From: Lepidodermella squamata
Taxonomy: Eukaryota > Gastrotricha
Direction: 5' to 3'
Assembly: GCA_047495785.1 (NCBI GenBank)
Contig: JBLDXI010000048.1
Location: 186,001-250,000 of the forward strand
Length of the DNA stretch: 64,000 bases
The position numbers and the translations under genes were made by a program. The notes under the pieces were generated by a model that was given only the letters and a program-made list of their open reading frames with translations, was not told the origin of the DNA and did not search any database. Positions 46,088 to 58,064 of this stretch are shown in pieces (positions within the stretch are counted from its first letter, which is position 1; each line of letters begins with the position of its first letter).

Positions 46088-46984
46088 CCGTCAGTTGGGG
46101 CTATCCGGACGGCGAAAAAAAATTACCCCCTGATTTTTTTGCATTTTTACACGTTTCAGAAGGTCCTGATTCCAATGGCACCAGGATTCCGAATAGCCCC
46201 ACGGATGGGGCTATTCGGACAGGTGTGGGGCTATTAATGATACAGTGGTCGAGTGGCTTTGGATGTGCTTCTAGAAAGCACAGCAAAGTACAAAACGAGG
46301 GTTCAAGTCCAGGCCACGAAACAATTTTTTTTCCAAACAGAAGTTGGAATTTTTTGCAATTATTCGAATGCATTTTTAGCTTAATTTTAATTTTTCAGTT
46401 TTTTTAATTAGCAGTAGTATTAGCGAATTTTGAATTCATGCCACGAGCACTAGCCATTCGGTTAACCCAATGAAAAGTTTTACAAACCTCTTAAATTTGA
46501 AGTATGCCTCAATTGCTGAGAAACTTATCAACTACAAAGCTCATTAGAATATTCCAATTCTGCCGCATTTCTCTGTTCCGATTGCCCCACAACCTCATTT
46601 TTTCGTGGGGCTAAAAGGACGCAATTAATTAGACAAAAGTATGAGTCGAATCGGGGCGGTTTAAATTTTCATGGGTTCCCCATCACCTGTAGGTTCAGAA
46701 AAAATTAATCGCAGGTCCAGCAAAATTCTCATCTGGTCCAGGTAATTCAACGCAGAACAGTGCTTAAACTGAGTTAAACTTACACCTGAAAGGTAAGCCC
46801 ATATCTTCACAACCACTTACTCTCAGGTCATGAAATTTTTATGGCATGTGGGTCGTCTTTCCCCCTAACTCCATGCAAAATTTCATTGCTAACGGTCGGG
46901 TAGTTTTGGAGCCATGCTCCTTCTCCCGTTTGCATGAACATTCGTCCGAGTAGCCCCAATGACCCAGATTACCCCAACTGACGG
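46088..46984. mobile_element. TA-flanked inverted-repeat element with tRNA-like core
   Basis: Termini CCGTCAGTTGGGG (46088) and CCCCAACTGACGG (ending 46984) are exact inverted repeats, each flanked by TA, the target preference of Tc1/mariner-type elements. About 897 bp with no transposase frame. Subterminal sequence is repetitive: the motif GGGGCTA(t/c)(c/t)CGGAC and shorter GGGGCTA units occur about six to eight times in either orientation near both ends and in the middle (46095, 46190, 46205, 46227, ~46608, ~46950). A tRNA-like unit with Pol III A and B boxes sits at 46245-46317. Non-autonomous element; autonomous partner unknown. Confidence 0.75.
46245..46317 (+). repeat. tRNA-derived sequence (SINE-like or pseudo-tRNA)
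   Basis: Has an A box (TGGTCGAGTGG) and a B box (GGTTCAAGTCC) at tRNA spacing, a 6-bp end pairing GTGGTC/GGCCAC, and an anticodon-like hairpin TGTGCT/AGCACA around TCTAGAA, which would read TAG (Leu). Position 33 is C instead of U and the T stem does not pair, so it is not a normal tRNA. Confidence 0.55.
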
Positions 46985-48264
46985 TACTTGATCGGTCAAT
47001 GTTCAATTTTGCCAAATTTCCAATTTATTCTGTGGTCATCTCTCCCTCAAAAGCGTACGCTTTGGCAATAGAATGTTCGAAGAAATTCCGGAAAACGCCC
47101 GGCGGTCAATTAAAATTGACACCTTAAAAATGATAACGAATGACGGTAAAAATTAAACGGCATATTACGGCTAGCTCAATGGTACCTTTGAAAAATAATG
47201 TACCTAGTATATTGAAAATATTCATATAACTGTCATTAGTAATATTACTTTATTTTTTCAAAAATTTTGGATACAGTTGGAATGTTGGAAAATAAATATA
47301 TAAAGTTGAGCACAATGCCGTTGATGCTGAGTTGAAAGCTAGAAAAATCAAACCTAACGTAAACGCTGTTATTTCGGACGAAAACATAGTTTTCAGATCT
47401 AGAAAAATCAGGAAAAAAATTAAACAAATATGGCAATTTCAGAGAATGAGGGGGGGGGGGGGGCCGTATTCGCATGTCTCTGCGAAATTTCATAATTTTC
47501 CCCATGTTACCTTGATTTTATAAAAATGGTGCAAGGTTTTGATGAATTTGGACACCTCATTAGCATATTCATAATTGTCGGGATGTGTGCAGAAATTTTA
47601 TTGAAATTCCGAAAAAATATGCGCACATGGTGCCAAGAAACTGATGACGTCATCCAAACTCGATTCAAATTTTTTTCCCGCAAATTTTAGCTTAATGCAT
47701 TCATTATGTCCAAAAATGCCCCACGTCGGCTTAATCTTTGAGCTCACCTGTAAAAAAATCCCAGCGCCAAATGTCCCATTTTTTTTTACAAGTCGACGCT
47801 TTGACGCCAAAGTTTTTATTTTTTATAAAAACAGGAAATTTTCAGAATACTTTTTATTTGGTACCGTTGGAAAGCGCGTCTTTTAAGGCACCTCGAGATT
47901 TTAATTGCAATTTTTTCAACCTCACTTATAGAAAACAATTACGCTTAGAAGTCGTTTTGCCCAATAAATTAACCACGCTTACGGTATGAACATGGCTAAT
48001 ATTTTTCGAGGTTATTCCGAGTGAAACATTGACCTGGACATCTGCTACCGCCAAATATCCTTGTTATCGAAATGTTGTTGTTTTTTTTGGCAAAAAAATG
48101 ACACGCGCCAGGAAACCGTAAGTAACTCGCGTGCGTGCAACACCTGGAAGAAAATTTCAAATTTCCCTCGATGCCCCTGTTTCAGAATTCAACTGAAATA
48201 ATCTTCAAGATTTTTTGTTTTTACTATTACTTTCTTTGCGAAATTTTAATATTTAGATTTCTAA
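46985..48264. other. intergenic upstream of astacin-like gene
   Basis: AT-rich, includes a run of 14 G at 47450-47463. No gene recognised. Confidence 0.4.
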
Positions 48265-51200
48265 ATGCAGCTTCCCGGTATTTTTATCGCTTTGGTAACG
48301 GCTGTCCTTATGGCGACGAGGACGGTTGTATGCGCGCTTCAAAGCAATGTAAAAAGAGATGCGGTTTTATAAAGTATCTTTTATCATAACTGCTATCTTT
48401 TAGGTTGAGTCTGAAGCAGCTCTAACGGTGAGAAACGAGTTTTATTTGCGCAATCTCGGTTCATCTCAGGTTGGGCACGTATAATTTAACGTTTTTTTTT
48501 CGCACGCCCATCGATTGAAATTGCACGCTAAATTGCGTCGTTAGAATTTACCGCGGCCAATATAAAGGCAAATTTGTCGCAACACAGAAACACCGTCCTT
48601 TGTCCTTTCAAATTTTCGCTTTAGGGCCAAGCTACCGGGTCGTATTATCGAAGAATTTTTATAAGGGTCTTACTTTAGTGGAACCAAGTTTTGGAATTTT
48701 TAATGGGCCTACAGCCTACAACCTTTTTTCGAAACTTTCAAGAATGTCAAGATTGATTAGCATAATTTTAAATAATCTATCATAAAATGCAGGGTAAAAT
48801 TCTGTATAAGACGCATTCTCTACTCTAGAATTCATACGTTGCCCTAATTTCGTTGAAATTTTCGACCTTTTGCTTAGCTAAAATTAGGTTCTGCAATGGC
48901 AAAATTTGGTCCCGCTAAAATATATTCTAGTTTTATAATACCAAGCCAAAAACACAGTTTTGGTTTAAACAAAACCAAGGATTGGGTACCAGAATTACGG
49001 GGAAAATTCGATAGTTATAGATAAGAACGTTATGCCAGTGGAATTTCCAAATCAATTCAAAGATATTTTAAGGTGCGGACAAAATTGCCCATTTGAATAA
49101 CCCACTTAATTTTATTTTACCTAGCATCAGGTCATTTAAAATAAGCCGCGCCTCCTGGGCATTTCCTAACTTGTTGTCGCCCTCATTTTCATTTGAAAAA
49201 CCTCATTGTGATTTTACCTGGGTGAGGAGATAATACAAAGGATGAGGCTGATATCGATTTAAGCTCCGATTTTTCTACCTTTAAATTGAAAATAGCACAA
49301 GAGCCGATTGGAAAATATGAATAACGTAAACTTTCTCCTTGCAGCCAGGTGCCAGTCTGTTCAAGTCGCCGCGAGACGGCGAAGATGCGATGCCGGTGCT
49401 GAGCGATGCTCTCAACGAATCACTATGGTCAAACCCCGTGCCATTCATGATTTTCCCCCAGCCGCCGTTGAGTAAGTCTAGACGAGGAAGCTATAGGGGT
49501 AACCCTGGAGGAAAACATGCCCTTGAAAGTCATAGTTAGCTCTTGCTCGAAAACATGTCAAATTAGGTGAAACGGTGGCCAAGTTGCTTCTGATATTCTC
49601 GAGGTAGATGGCCCTGTTGAAGCTCACAGTCGGAATTGGTCCTTCGATGCTAACGTCCTGCTTGTTTTGTGTATATATCTAACAGCTAGTGATTTGGAGG
49701 CGAGTTGGCGAGCCAATTTGCGACTTGTCGAGGAGAACACGTGCATTCGATTCAAAGAGATCTTGTTTTCAGACTACTTCAATCCAGATGGAACAGAAAA
49801 CGGTAGGCCACTACCTGCAGATCGATGGTTCCGCGTTGTTAACGGGTGCGTCAATTGAAATAATTATTTCTATAGTTCGCCATTTTACCTCAAGAAAACC
49901 ATATATACTTACCTATCGCAATTAGTCGAGAATTTTCTACATTAGTACCTCGTCGTCATATGCTTTATACCTTCATCTCAAACTCAGGTTTTCTTTGACT
50001 ACTAAAACTGTGTGAAAAATAAATTGTGATGCTATAATATGTACTTATAACCCTATATAACCCTATATAACCCTATATTCTTCCTTTATAGTGAATACAG
50101 CGCCGAGTCTGGTTACCATTCAGCTTTCACAACACAAAATGCTCAATTCGATGCGGCACCAGTAAGTTATATGGGAATATACCAATTTGAGATTTCATCC
50201 ACGATAGAGGTAGTTGTAAGTGTGCTACTGCTTCCGATCAACTGGCTGATCGGCTTTATTTATATTATTCATGAAAATGATATTCCTAGGTTTCGCAATA
50301 ATTTGTTGTCTCTTTCTTTGCAGCTTGCCGCCAAAGCTTTACTGATAACGCTCGGATCTGTAAGTAATTGAAATTTCTTTCCAGAATGCTCAAAGAATAC
50401 TTTCTTTATGTGGTTCAGAAGCAGGAACACTTTTCTTGCTTTAGATTTAGTTTATCAGGGGGACTGGCGGCTTGTTGGTACGATTTTTACGATTTTAGCA
50501 CTATAGGACTCGAGTTCAAGTTCATGAAATAATTTTCATGAATTGCCAAAAATTGCGCTCAGGAGGCTTGAAAATGAATCTTCACCACTGATTTGAATCT
50601 GCGTTATTTGCAGAATTACGACTTTAATCGCTATGACCGTGACGATTACCTGACAGTAACAGGTGGAAACAGGTTGGAATCGCAATAATCTTTCGTCAAT
50701 TCGTCAATATATTTTCTCGTTTTTTATTAGTTACTTTCCTGCCAACTTTGTCAAGTTCTTGCGAGAGGACTCGGAAACGTTCGACATTCCTTTCGATTAT
50801 GGATCAGCTTCTATACCTCACCCGAGCATCCTAGCCAAACCCAGCCGGTATACCATCTTACCGAAAGACTTGCGTTACATTGGAGCCATGAACTCGGGAT
50901 CGATGTCGTTTAACAATCTCAAGTACCTGAACTACCGATATAACTGCTTAGGTGAGTTGAAGCGATGTAATCCAACTTGAATGATCCTGACTTTTCTAGA
51001 GACAAACTGTTCCAACTCGTCGTCGGTCAACTGTACGAATGGGGGCTACCAGAACCCGAACAATTGCTCGCAATGCCTGTGCCCACCTGGGACCGGCGGG
51101 CGGCTCTGCGCAGACTTGCCTCCCTTCTTGCCTAAAGAAACTTGCGGCGGGGTTATTCGCATGACTCAGTGCAACTTGATGTACATTGACTCGCCTAATT

Positions 51201-53098
51201 ATCCGAATGCTTATCCAAATGGGAGCATTTGCTCATGGCGCGTGATCTCCTCTACGGTACGGCTCTTGAAACTATCTCGATAGTCGTTAATTGAAACTTG
51301 ATTCCATTCCTAAACAACAGCCTGGCCTAACTTTCGGATTTGACGGAAAACCAGATATAACTTCTGGAAATTCTGGTAAGATTTGGTTAGCTTGCTGCTT
51401 AGACGTTGAACGATCTGAAAGGTCAACCAGGAAAATGCCTTGCTAATGTCCTGTAGTTAGTAGTTAGTGCACGGAGGAAGATCCTCAATTATAGGAGGCA
51501 TTTTCAGGCTCAAATTTTATGACCAAATGGTCCTGGCAAATGACAAAATGGTCTTTTCGGGTTTTTATCATGGTCATGAGAACTGAGAACTGGAGGCGGT
51601 TTCGATACCACCTTCGCAAACTGGTAGTAGGGTTTTTCACGTTACCGTTTCTTGCTTCTTCCTTACATCAGGTAATCAACATCATTAAAAAGTGAACTTT
51701 GTCCACAGGCGGATGGCAGTTTCAGTCTCAAGACGACTACTGCGAAGACTACGTCGAATTCCTAAACGCGGGCGACGGAACTCAGCCATACTTACGCATT
51801 TGCTCCTATGGCGTGAGCAGCGGTCGGATCTACGAAGTCAACGGTACAACCGCTGTCATTCACTTCAAATCGAACGCAGCAACGCCCGGCAAAGGATTCC
51901 GCCTTTATGTTTACGCCAAATGCCCCGGAGTCGACGATCGAGAGGTGAGCCTCACGCCGTCCGGGTACGATTACGAGGGGTCGAAGAATACATCTGTGAC
52001 TGGGAAATCCTGCCTGCCATGGCCGGAAGCAACTGAATTCTACGATGGTCTCGCGTATCCCAGAGGCTCAATTCTAGCCTCGAGCAATTACTGTCGCAAT
52101 CCGACGTCGAACGCTAATGGGACATACTGTTACGTCAGTGCGAACACAACTGAGCCTTGCTCAATCCCGAGAGCTGTAAATTCTGGGACAACTACAAGTT
52201 AGCATTAATTGCTTTATCGTAGGTATTGTCGGGCTCATAATTCTCTATTTTCTCAGGCAATACGACTACTCCAGCTGCTCAATTGCTTAGCCGTTGCGTC
52301 AACTCGAAGACCAACGAATTCGAAGCTTGTCGTTCGACTTGCTCTGCCGGAGAAACTACGCTAAAGCGTAACGGTGTACTGGACTCGACTACTTGCCAAC
52401 AGGGGGTGAATTGGTTTGATAAAAATTGGGGAAATGTAAAAAGGGCCCAAACTAGCTTACTAACACTAAATTTGGCTTATTTTATTTTGCAAAGTCGAAC
52501 TTTTGCTTTTCTGATTGATACAAATGTCCCTAGGGCCGCCGGGGTGATTTTTCCGCGAGTTGTCCTGATTAATCTCATTTTCTTATACATATTTATTTGC
52601 TTAATATATCTTTGCAGAACGCCAAAAAGTGTTACAATAGCTTGACCAATGTCTATAGTTGTACCCCGGGTAACACTGGGTGTGGCAGTAATGCTACGAC
52701 CGTCGTGAGTTGATGGTTTCCAGTGACCAGTGAAGTACCGTTATTTCATTATCCATTTCAGCCTCCGATGTTTAATGGCTACAAAAGTTTCGCTCGCAAC
52801 TGGTTGGCTTGCAATCACGTTTATGGCTATGTAATGTTTCAAAATATCACAATTGTGAAACACTAATAATGTGAAATTTCGCCATCAGAAATACAATCGT
52901 TGCTACCGAAACGTCACGTCTCCTTCTTCAGGCGATTTCGTCGATTGTCGCCGAACTGTATATGGCTGCCGGAATGGTGTCGAAGTTTGTTGCCATACAT
53001 TTTGTAACTTACTCGCTTATAATTTAATCAATTTGTTCCAGAAACGAAGGATTGACGAAGGCGAATATTTGGACCCTTTCTCGTGTTACAAATTCTAA
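48265..53098 (+). CDS. secreted astacin-EGF-CUB-kringle protein, zinc site lost
   Basis: Fifteen exons read in phase: 48265-48348, 48404-48427, 49345-49471, 49686-49845, 50092-50161, 50324-50359, 50614-50672, 50731-50951, 51000-51256, 51321-51375, 51709-52197, 52257-52435, 52618-52704, 52762-52830, 52889-53098; 708 residues. Signal peptide; astacin domain ~60-260 (VEENTCIRFKE, YDRDDYLTV, PANFVKFLRED, ending LNYRYNC); EGF ~262-300 (NGGYQNPNNCSQCLCPPGTG); CUB ~308-435 (IDSPNYPNAYPNGSICSW); kringle ~435-515 (TGKSCLPWPEA, YCRNP, TYCYV, CSIPRA); then a Cys-rich tail. Where active astacins have HELxHxLGF this protein has KALLITLGS, so His, Glu and His are all replaced, and the Met-turn SxMHY reads SASIP. 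A non-catalytic secreted member is predicted. The join is in frame throughout with no stops, arguing against a pseudogene. Confidence 0.8.
50047..50078. repeat. ten-bp tandem repeat, three units
   Basis: Three consecutive CCCTATATAA units in intron 4 of the astacin-like gene, just before the acceptor of exon 5. Probably a plain minisatellite. Confidence 0.6.
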
Positions 53099-54827
53099 TT
53101 ACGGTCTACAATCTCGCTGACTTTTCCTCAATAATGAGTCTTGGAATAGAAGCTTAATTGTATTCTTCGCATTGTGCTGAAATATTGCTCTAGTGATACT
53201 ACGTCAGAAACATCAGTTATTTATTAGCCGCTGAATTTAGAAGTAAAAATCCTGTCTTCTTTTAACTTTTACCTTTGATGCATTTATTCCGATCGTATGA
53301 CAATTCAGCGTTCCCCGTTCCCATTTCCCATTTCAAAGCCATCTCAGAAATTGGAAAAAAGCCAGGAATACCGATTATATGACGACTCAACACATGATGT
53401 GAAAATTCGAATCCCTTTATGACAAAAATTGGCGTGGAAAACAAAACCTGGCATATTCATAGTCTTAAGATGGATCCCGGGGTGCGTTTCATTTTTTCAA
53501 TTTGAAAAAAATAACTGATCACAAAAAATGATGAAAAGGGGTCAGTGCAACACACCTGCGCATTAAGATATGAACAAGCGAGAACCATCGATGTGTATAG
53601 GATAATGAATATGTAAAAGAGATCGCACCGAGGCCAACGCTCGCGTCAACAACATTTAAGGGCAGTACACGTCGCCGTAGTAGCGTTATTTACCTATCCC
53701 TACAGTCATATACGCAAGTGCAGCCCATCACATCACGCATATCCTCTCGTATACATGCAGAGGTATACTTCCATATTACGTTATACTAATATGTAATTTC
53801 TCAAGTTTAGCGTAAAAAACGAGCCAAACCTAATTTAGGTTCACATAGTCACAAACCAATCCTTGGGATTTTATCGCACCTCTAACCTATCGAGGTTGGA
53901 GACCTTTCTCACTAAACCTGTTCCTACCCATTAAAAACGTGTGACAAGTTACAATTAAGCTGTATGCAGTATATAGGGTCTGCGCCTATACAGGAAAAGA
54001 TTCATCAGTCGTAATATCAGACTGACACTGCATCCGGCGGCATATTTAGGGGCATTTGGCGGCAATTAAGCAAAATAAAGGCCTGCGATCAAGTACTAAG
54101 TACGAATCAGGAGACAATTCAGCCAGTCGAGGATTCAGCAAATAATCAAGATTTTACTTGGCCCTAAATATCTTACTATCACTTTCTGAAGTTTCTTCAT
54201 GCGGAATAGGCACTGGCTGAATTGTCTCAAGCTGAAGTGTCGTTGCTTTACTTGGTATCTTGGAATTTTGGGCTCAGATATCCCGTGCTGATCTGTCGCT
54301 TGGTTCTTTCATGCTCCTAAATTATACCATACTTATGAATTTCTAAAGAGATAAATGGGCTGCATTCGCTAATCTAATCTGTCATTGCAAAGGCAAAGCA
54401 CCTAATACCCGCCTCCTTTTTCCCTTTTCAGGAAATAGCCTGCACCTCCAAACCCTGGTTATCACTAGATACAAGATTTTAGAATTTCATTCTCAAGATT
54501 GCACCCAAAAAACATGTCTTATTTAAAGCTGATTGAATAGAGCGTGGATCTTTGGGTAAACTTTCGTGTAAAAGCTAGATTTAGAAATGCACCATACTAC
54601 ATATGTAATATACTCATTCTTGACACTTCAGAAGTCTAACTGAACTTTCTTGGTATTTCCATCCCAGTTTGGTCCACATAGTTCAACAATGTATTTATCC
54701 ACAAAAATCTTCGAAATCAGATTGGGGTTGTCCGTAAGCTCGTCCGATTTCCTTGTGAAATTTGGATGGAATAAGTAGTCAACTGGAAATATATTTTGTT
54801 GATGTCTCTATTTAGGGCACACTCTTA
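53099..54827. other. intergenic, 1.7 kb
   Basis: Between the astacin-like gene and the LITAF gene, both plus strand. No RNA gene, repeat or coding segment recognised. Confidence 0.4.
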
Positions 54828-56001
54828 ATGACGGACAAGGTCGAAGCCGTGAGCCGGTCGCAATCTTTACCAGTTTTGGTAACAGACCGCCGGCTATCTA
54901 ATTCACAGCCTTCGATCAACCAACTGCGAAGTCCGTCGCCAGTCCGCGAGGTGCTCAGCCGCTACCTGGACAGAATTACTAATTTACGACTAGCAAAATC
55001 CCGCCCAGCCCCAGTTGTGAGTGATAAAGCTCCTGTAACAGAGGATCCGTCAAAAAACCCGAGGAAGCGGCCTTCATTTCGGATATTTTCCGCGGCTGTA
55101 TCTTCGATTTCGCGAAGTTTCAGCTCAACACCCTCGGCGGAGGAAAGCACCGTAGTTACGGATGTGGACCTAGCGGCGTTTTACCAAATCGATGCAGCGT
55201 CTCTTGTTCTAGGCCTGCCGATGCCTGAAGCGCAGGCCGCTTCGCAGTTGGCACTGCAAAAGTGCATCGTCTGGCCGCAGGAATCGACTTCTGCCGTATG
55301 CTCCAAGTGCCGCTCGCTTATCGAGACAAATTTGCGGTATCGGGCGGGGCGGTTCGCTCGCGCCTCCGCGCTGGTGCTTGCCAGCACAGGGTGAGATAAT
55401 TATGCCATTCATTATTCATTGATCGTTTGAGAAGTAATTCCACGTCTGATGGGATGATTGTTATTTTTCTTAGCATCTTATTAATATTGCGCTGCACTCT
55501 CTTTGACGAGGGACATTTCGTTAGTTTCCCATGCAATGATGAGCATCGCAGTAGGAGAGATAAATCTCGCGACCGTTGGTAAAAGATGGATTATTGATAG
55601 GGCTTCTCCTCGATATGTTGTGTTACCGAAATAGTGGAAAATTTCAATGGGCACCGTTTGTGTTTTTTGGTTACTATTATTCAAAATATCTGTAAGTAGT
55701 AAATGAACGAGGAGATTTAAAGAGATTCAGACTATTATAAAGGCGTCCGAGCTCATAGGCGATTTCAGGTTTTGAAGCTCGCTTCAGAAATTGTGAAGAC
55801 ATACCTTTCTTTCGGCTTCGCATTCAAAAGTTATCATTTTTCTTGTTACCTAGGATTGGCATTCTGGGCTTCTTCATCCTGCCGTTCTGCTGCCACACGT
55901 GCCTCGATGTGCGACACCACTGCCCGGTCTGCAATGAACTGCTCGGCATCCACGAACGCCGCTTTCCCGCCTCGTTGAAGCAATTTAAATGCATCGTGTG
56001 A
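54828..56001 (+). CDS. LITAF-domain protein
   Basis: Two exons, 54828-55390 and 55854-56001, phase 2; 236 residues. LITAF (LPS-induced TNF factor/SIMPLE) proteins are monotopic zinc proteins of late endosome and lysosome membranes. The long N-terminal part is Ser/Pro-rich and disordered (RSPSPVREVLSRY). The C-terminal domain has the first CxxC (VCSKCRSLIETNL), a membrane-inserting hydrophobic stretch (ASALVLASTG joined to IGILGFFILPFCC), and the second metal motif DVRHHCPVCNELLGIHERR. The N-terminal region has no PPxY motif, and the N-terminus is longer than usual in the family. AATAAA lies 57 bp after the stop. Confidence 0.88.
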
Positions 56002-56058
56002 CCTGTGACAACCCTAGCGATGAATTTCACTCCACTTGTCTTTTCACAATTTTTTTAA

Positions 56059-56064
56059 AATAAA
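56059..56064 (+). promoter_or_regulatory. polyadenylation signal AATAAA
   Basis: Canonical hexamer 57 bp beyond the LITAF gene stop. Confidence 0.55.
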
Positions 56065-56281
56065 TTTTGTCACAATATTCGGTTATTCTAGCTTTATTCT
56101 TTTAAAACAATCAACATTCAACAAATTCAGAAAAAGTAGAAAAATCAAATGCGGAATTGATCGATCTGCGAAAGCAAAGTCTTCAATCAATATATAGGAA
56201 GCTAAGAAGCATAATCATTATCATCTCTAGCAGGGAAATCAAAGTAGTCACTTTTTAGCTTTCGGCGTGGGCCTTGAAACT

Positions 56282-58064
56282 TCAAGGCCGTCCATTCGAA
56301 CTGGTGAAGTGGGCAGCTTCTCGCCACGCTTCCGTGTTGATCGAAACGACGCGAGCTTTCTGGAAACCATTGAAGGTCGTAGCGCAGCATGAAGTGTAAG
56401 CGCCCATGTTCTTGAATACCAGCCAGTCGCCTTCTTCGAGATCAGGCAGCTCAACTTCACTCAGGATTAGGTCCATTGAGTCGCATGTTGGACCCCATAG
56501 CGAAGAAGGGTGGCGCGGTAGGGCGTCTGCTTCATCTGGGGTCAGGAAGCGTCCACTTTTGGTCCAAACTCGCGGTGGGCGAACTTGATGGGCGTGGTCG
56601 AAGAACAAGCAGTTGAAGGACCCATAGACGCCATCTGAAAAAAGCAAAAATTATAGCTGGTCATTCAAACAGAATAAGCCAGATAAGGGAAACCATGAGA
56701 GCCTCTACTTACACTGGATCCAGGTAGTTTCCTGACGGCAACTTGAACTCAAATTCTGAAAGCCTCCGAACCATAACCCCAGCTGTATGCTCCAAAACTA
56801 ACCCAATTCAGAACCCTAACTCCCATAGGACTACGTCTAAGGCCTTATATTTACTCTAACCCTAAACTAAGTCCTAATCCTAATAGGCCCAGGAACAGCA
56901 CTAGGAACTAATCATTTTTCTACCCAAAACTGATTCTAGCCCAACCCTTATCCTACTTTCTTCCCTTTTTGGAATCAGGCTTTGTGGAAGGAGCCTAATA
57001 ACGCTAGGAAACTCACCGTTCAGATAGTACATGGAGGTTTTCGTGACCTCGCCTGTTTCCGGATTCTTCTCAGTAGTAACCCTACGAGACGTGACGCTAA
57101 CAGCCAGCGTAAAAGCAGCAGTTGCAAAGAAACGACCCGGCTCAGCGATGACACGCAGATGCGGGAAATCCTGCGACGGGAAGAACTCATCCAACGAAGC
57201 ATTCACCACCTTAGCGATGGATTCGAACCGTATGTCATCTCCATTACTAACGCCTGGATATCCACCGCCGATATCGAGGATGTGGAAAGCTGAGCCAAAG
57301 CCTAGCTGTTGGGCTGTGTCGAAGACGTAGCGGGCGGATTTAATCGCGCTTTCGTACAGCACAGCGTCGTAGCAGCCAGAGCCTACGTGAAAGCTGACGC
57401 CAACAACGCTCAGTTCCATGGATTTCGCCGCGGTAAGGAGAGACTCGACCGCAGTTAGGGCCGCGCCAAATTTCACGCTGAATCTGCAAGCGGATTTCGA
57501 ATCATCAGTAGCGATGCGAAGGATCAGCTCGGCCTCTGGGAACTCAGCCTTGATCTTGACCAGCTCGAAATAGTTGTCAAAGGTCATGAGTTTGACCCCC
57601 TTCTCACGGGCGTATTGGATGTGGGAGGCTGGTTTGCAGGGGTTGGCGTAGACGATGCGTGAAGGCGATACCCCCATATCTAGGACAGCTTTCAACTCGG
57701 CCTTTGAAGCGCAATCGAACCCAGTTCCAAGTCGCTCGAGAGTTCGAACGAGAGTTGGATCAGTGTTGCATTTCACGGCGTAGAACGGCTCGACACGGTT
57801 GAGTTCACGCTTCCACGCGTCGAATTGGTCGACGACGCGTGACAGGTCGAGCAGGATAACGGCGCGTTCTGCATCGGCGGTTTCAAGTTCGCGAGTCATG
57901 GCGTCCTCTACGGAGATCGAAGGCTGTAGTTGGTCGCCATCGTCTGACGGCGACTCGATCGCCGCGCGGCTGTGGCGCTCGAGCAGTAGGTGTTGATGCT
58001 CGAAGCTGCGCGCAGCGGTGTACGGTTCCAGCGGGACATTATTGCGCTGGCCTACAGTCAGCAT
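56282..58064 (-). CDS. ODC1: ornithine decarboxylase
   Basis: Converts ornithine to putrescine, the first step of polyamine synthesis, with pyridoxal phosphate, as a cytosolic homodimer. Two exons, 57017-58064 and 56282-56634, phase 1; 466 residues. The N-terminal ~50 residues are a variable extension. Active-site features are all present: PLP Lys at 98 in FYAVKCN, TGFDCASKAEL, FHVGSGC (stacking His), ILDIGGGYPG (phosphate loop), IAEPGRFFATAAF, and in exon 2 SSLWGPTCDSMD with the catalytic Cys, then LVFKNMGAYT and FNGFQKARV. The retained Lys and Cys distinguish it from antizyme inhibitors. The C-terminus is short and lacks the long PEST tail of mammalian ODC. Predicted active. Confidence 0.95.

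Noticed and set aside
46245-46317. Functional tRNA-Leu (TAG)
   Set aside because: C at position 33, unpaired T stem and only six acceptor pairs; better seen as a tRNA-derived part of the mobile element.
47450-47463. Run of 14 G as a G-quadruplex element
   Set aside because: Single homopolymer between AT-rich sequence; length may be a sequencing artefact and nothing else supports a function.
56202-56390. Alternative C-terminus of ornithine decarboxylase in another frame
   Set aside because: The in-phase exon ends at 56282 after the conserved FNGFQ block; the other frame needs no-signal shifting.
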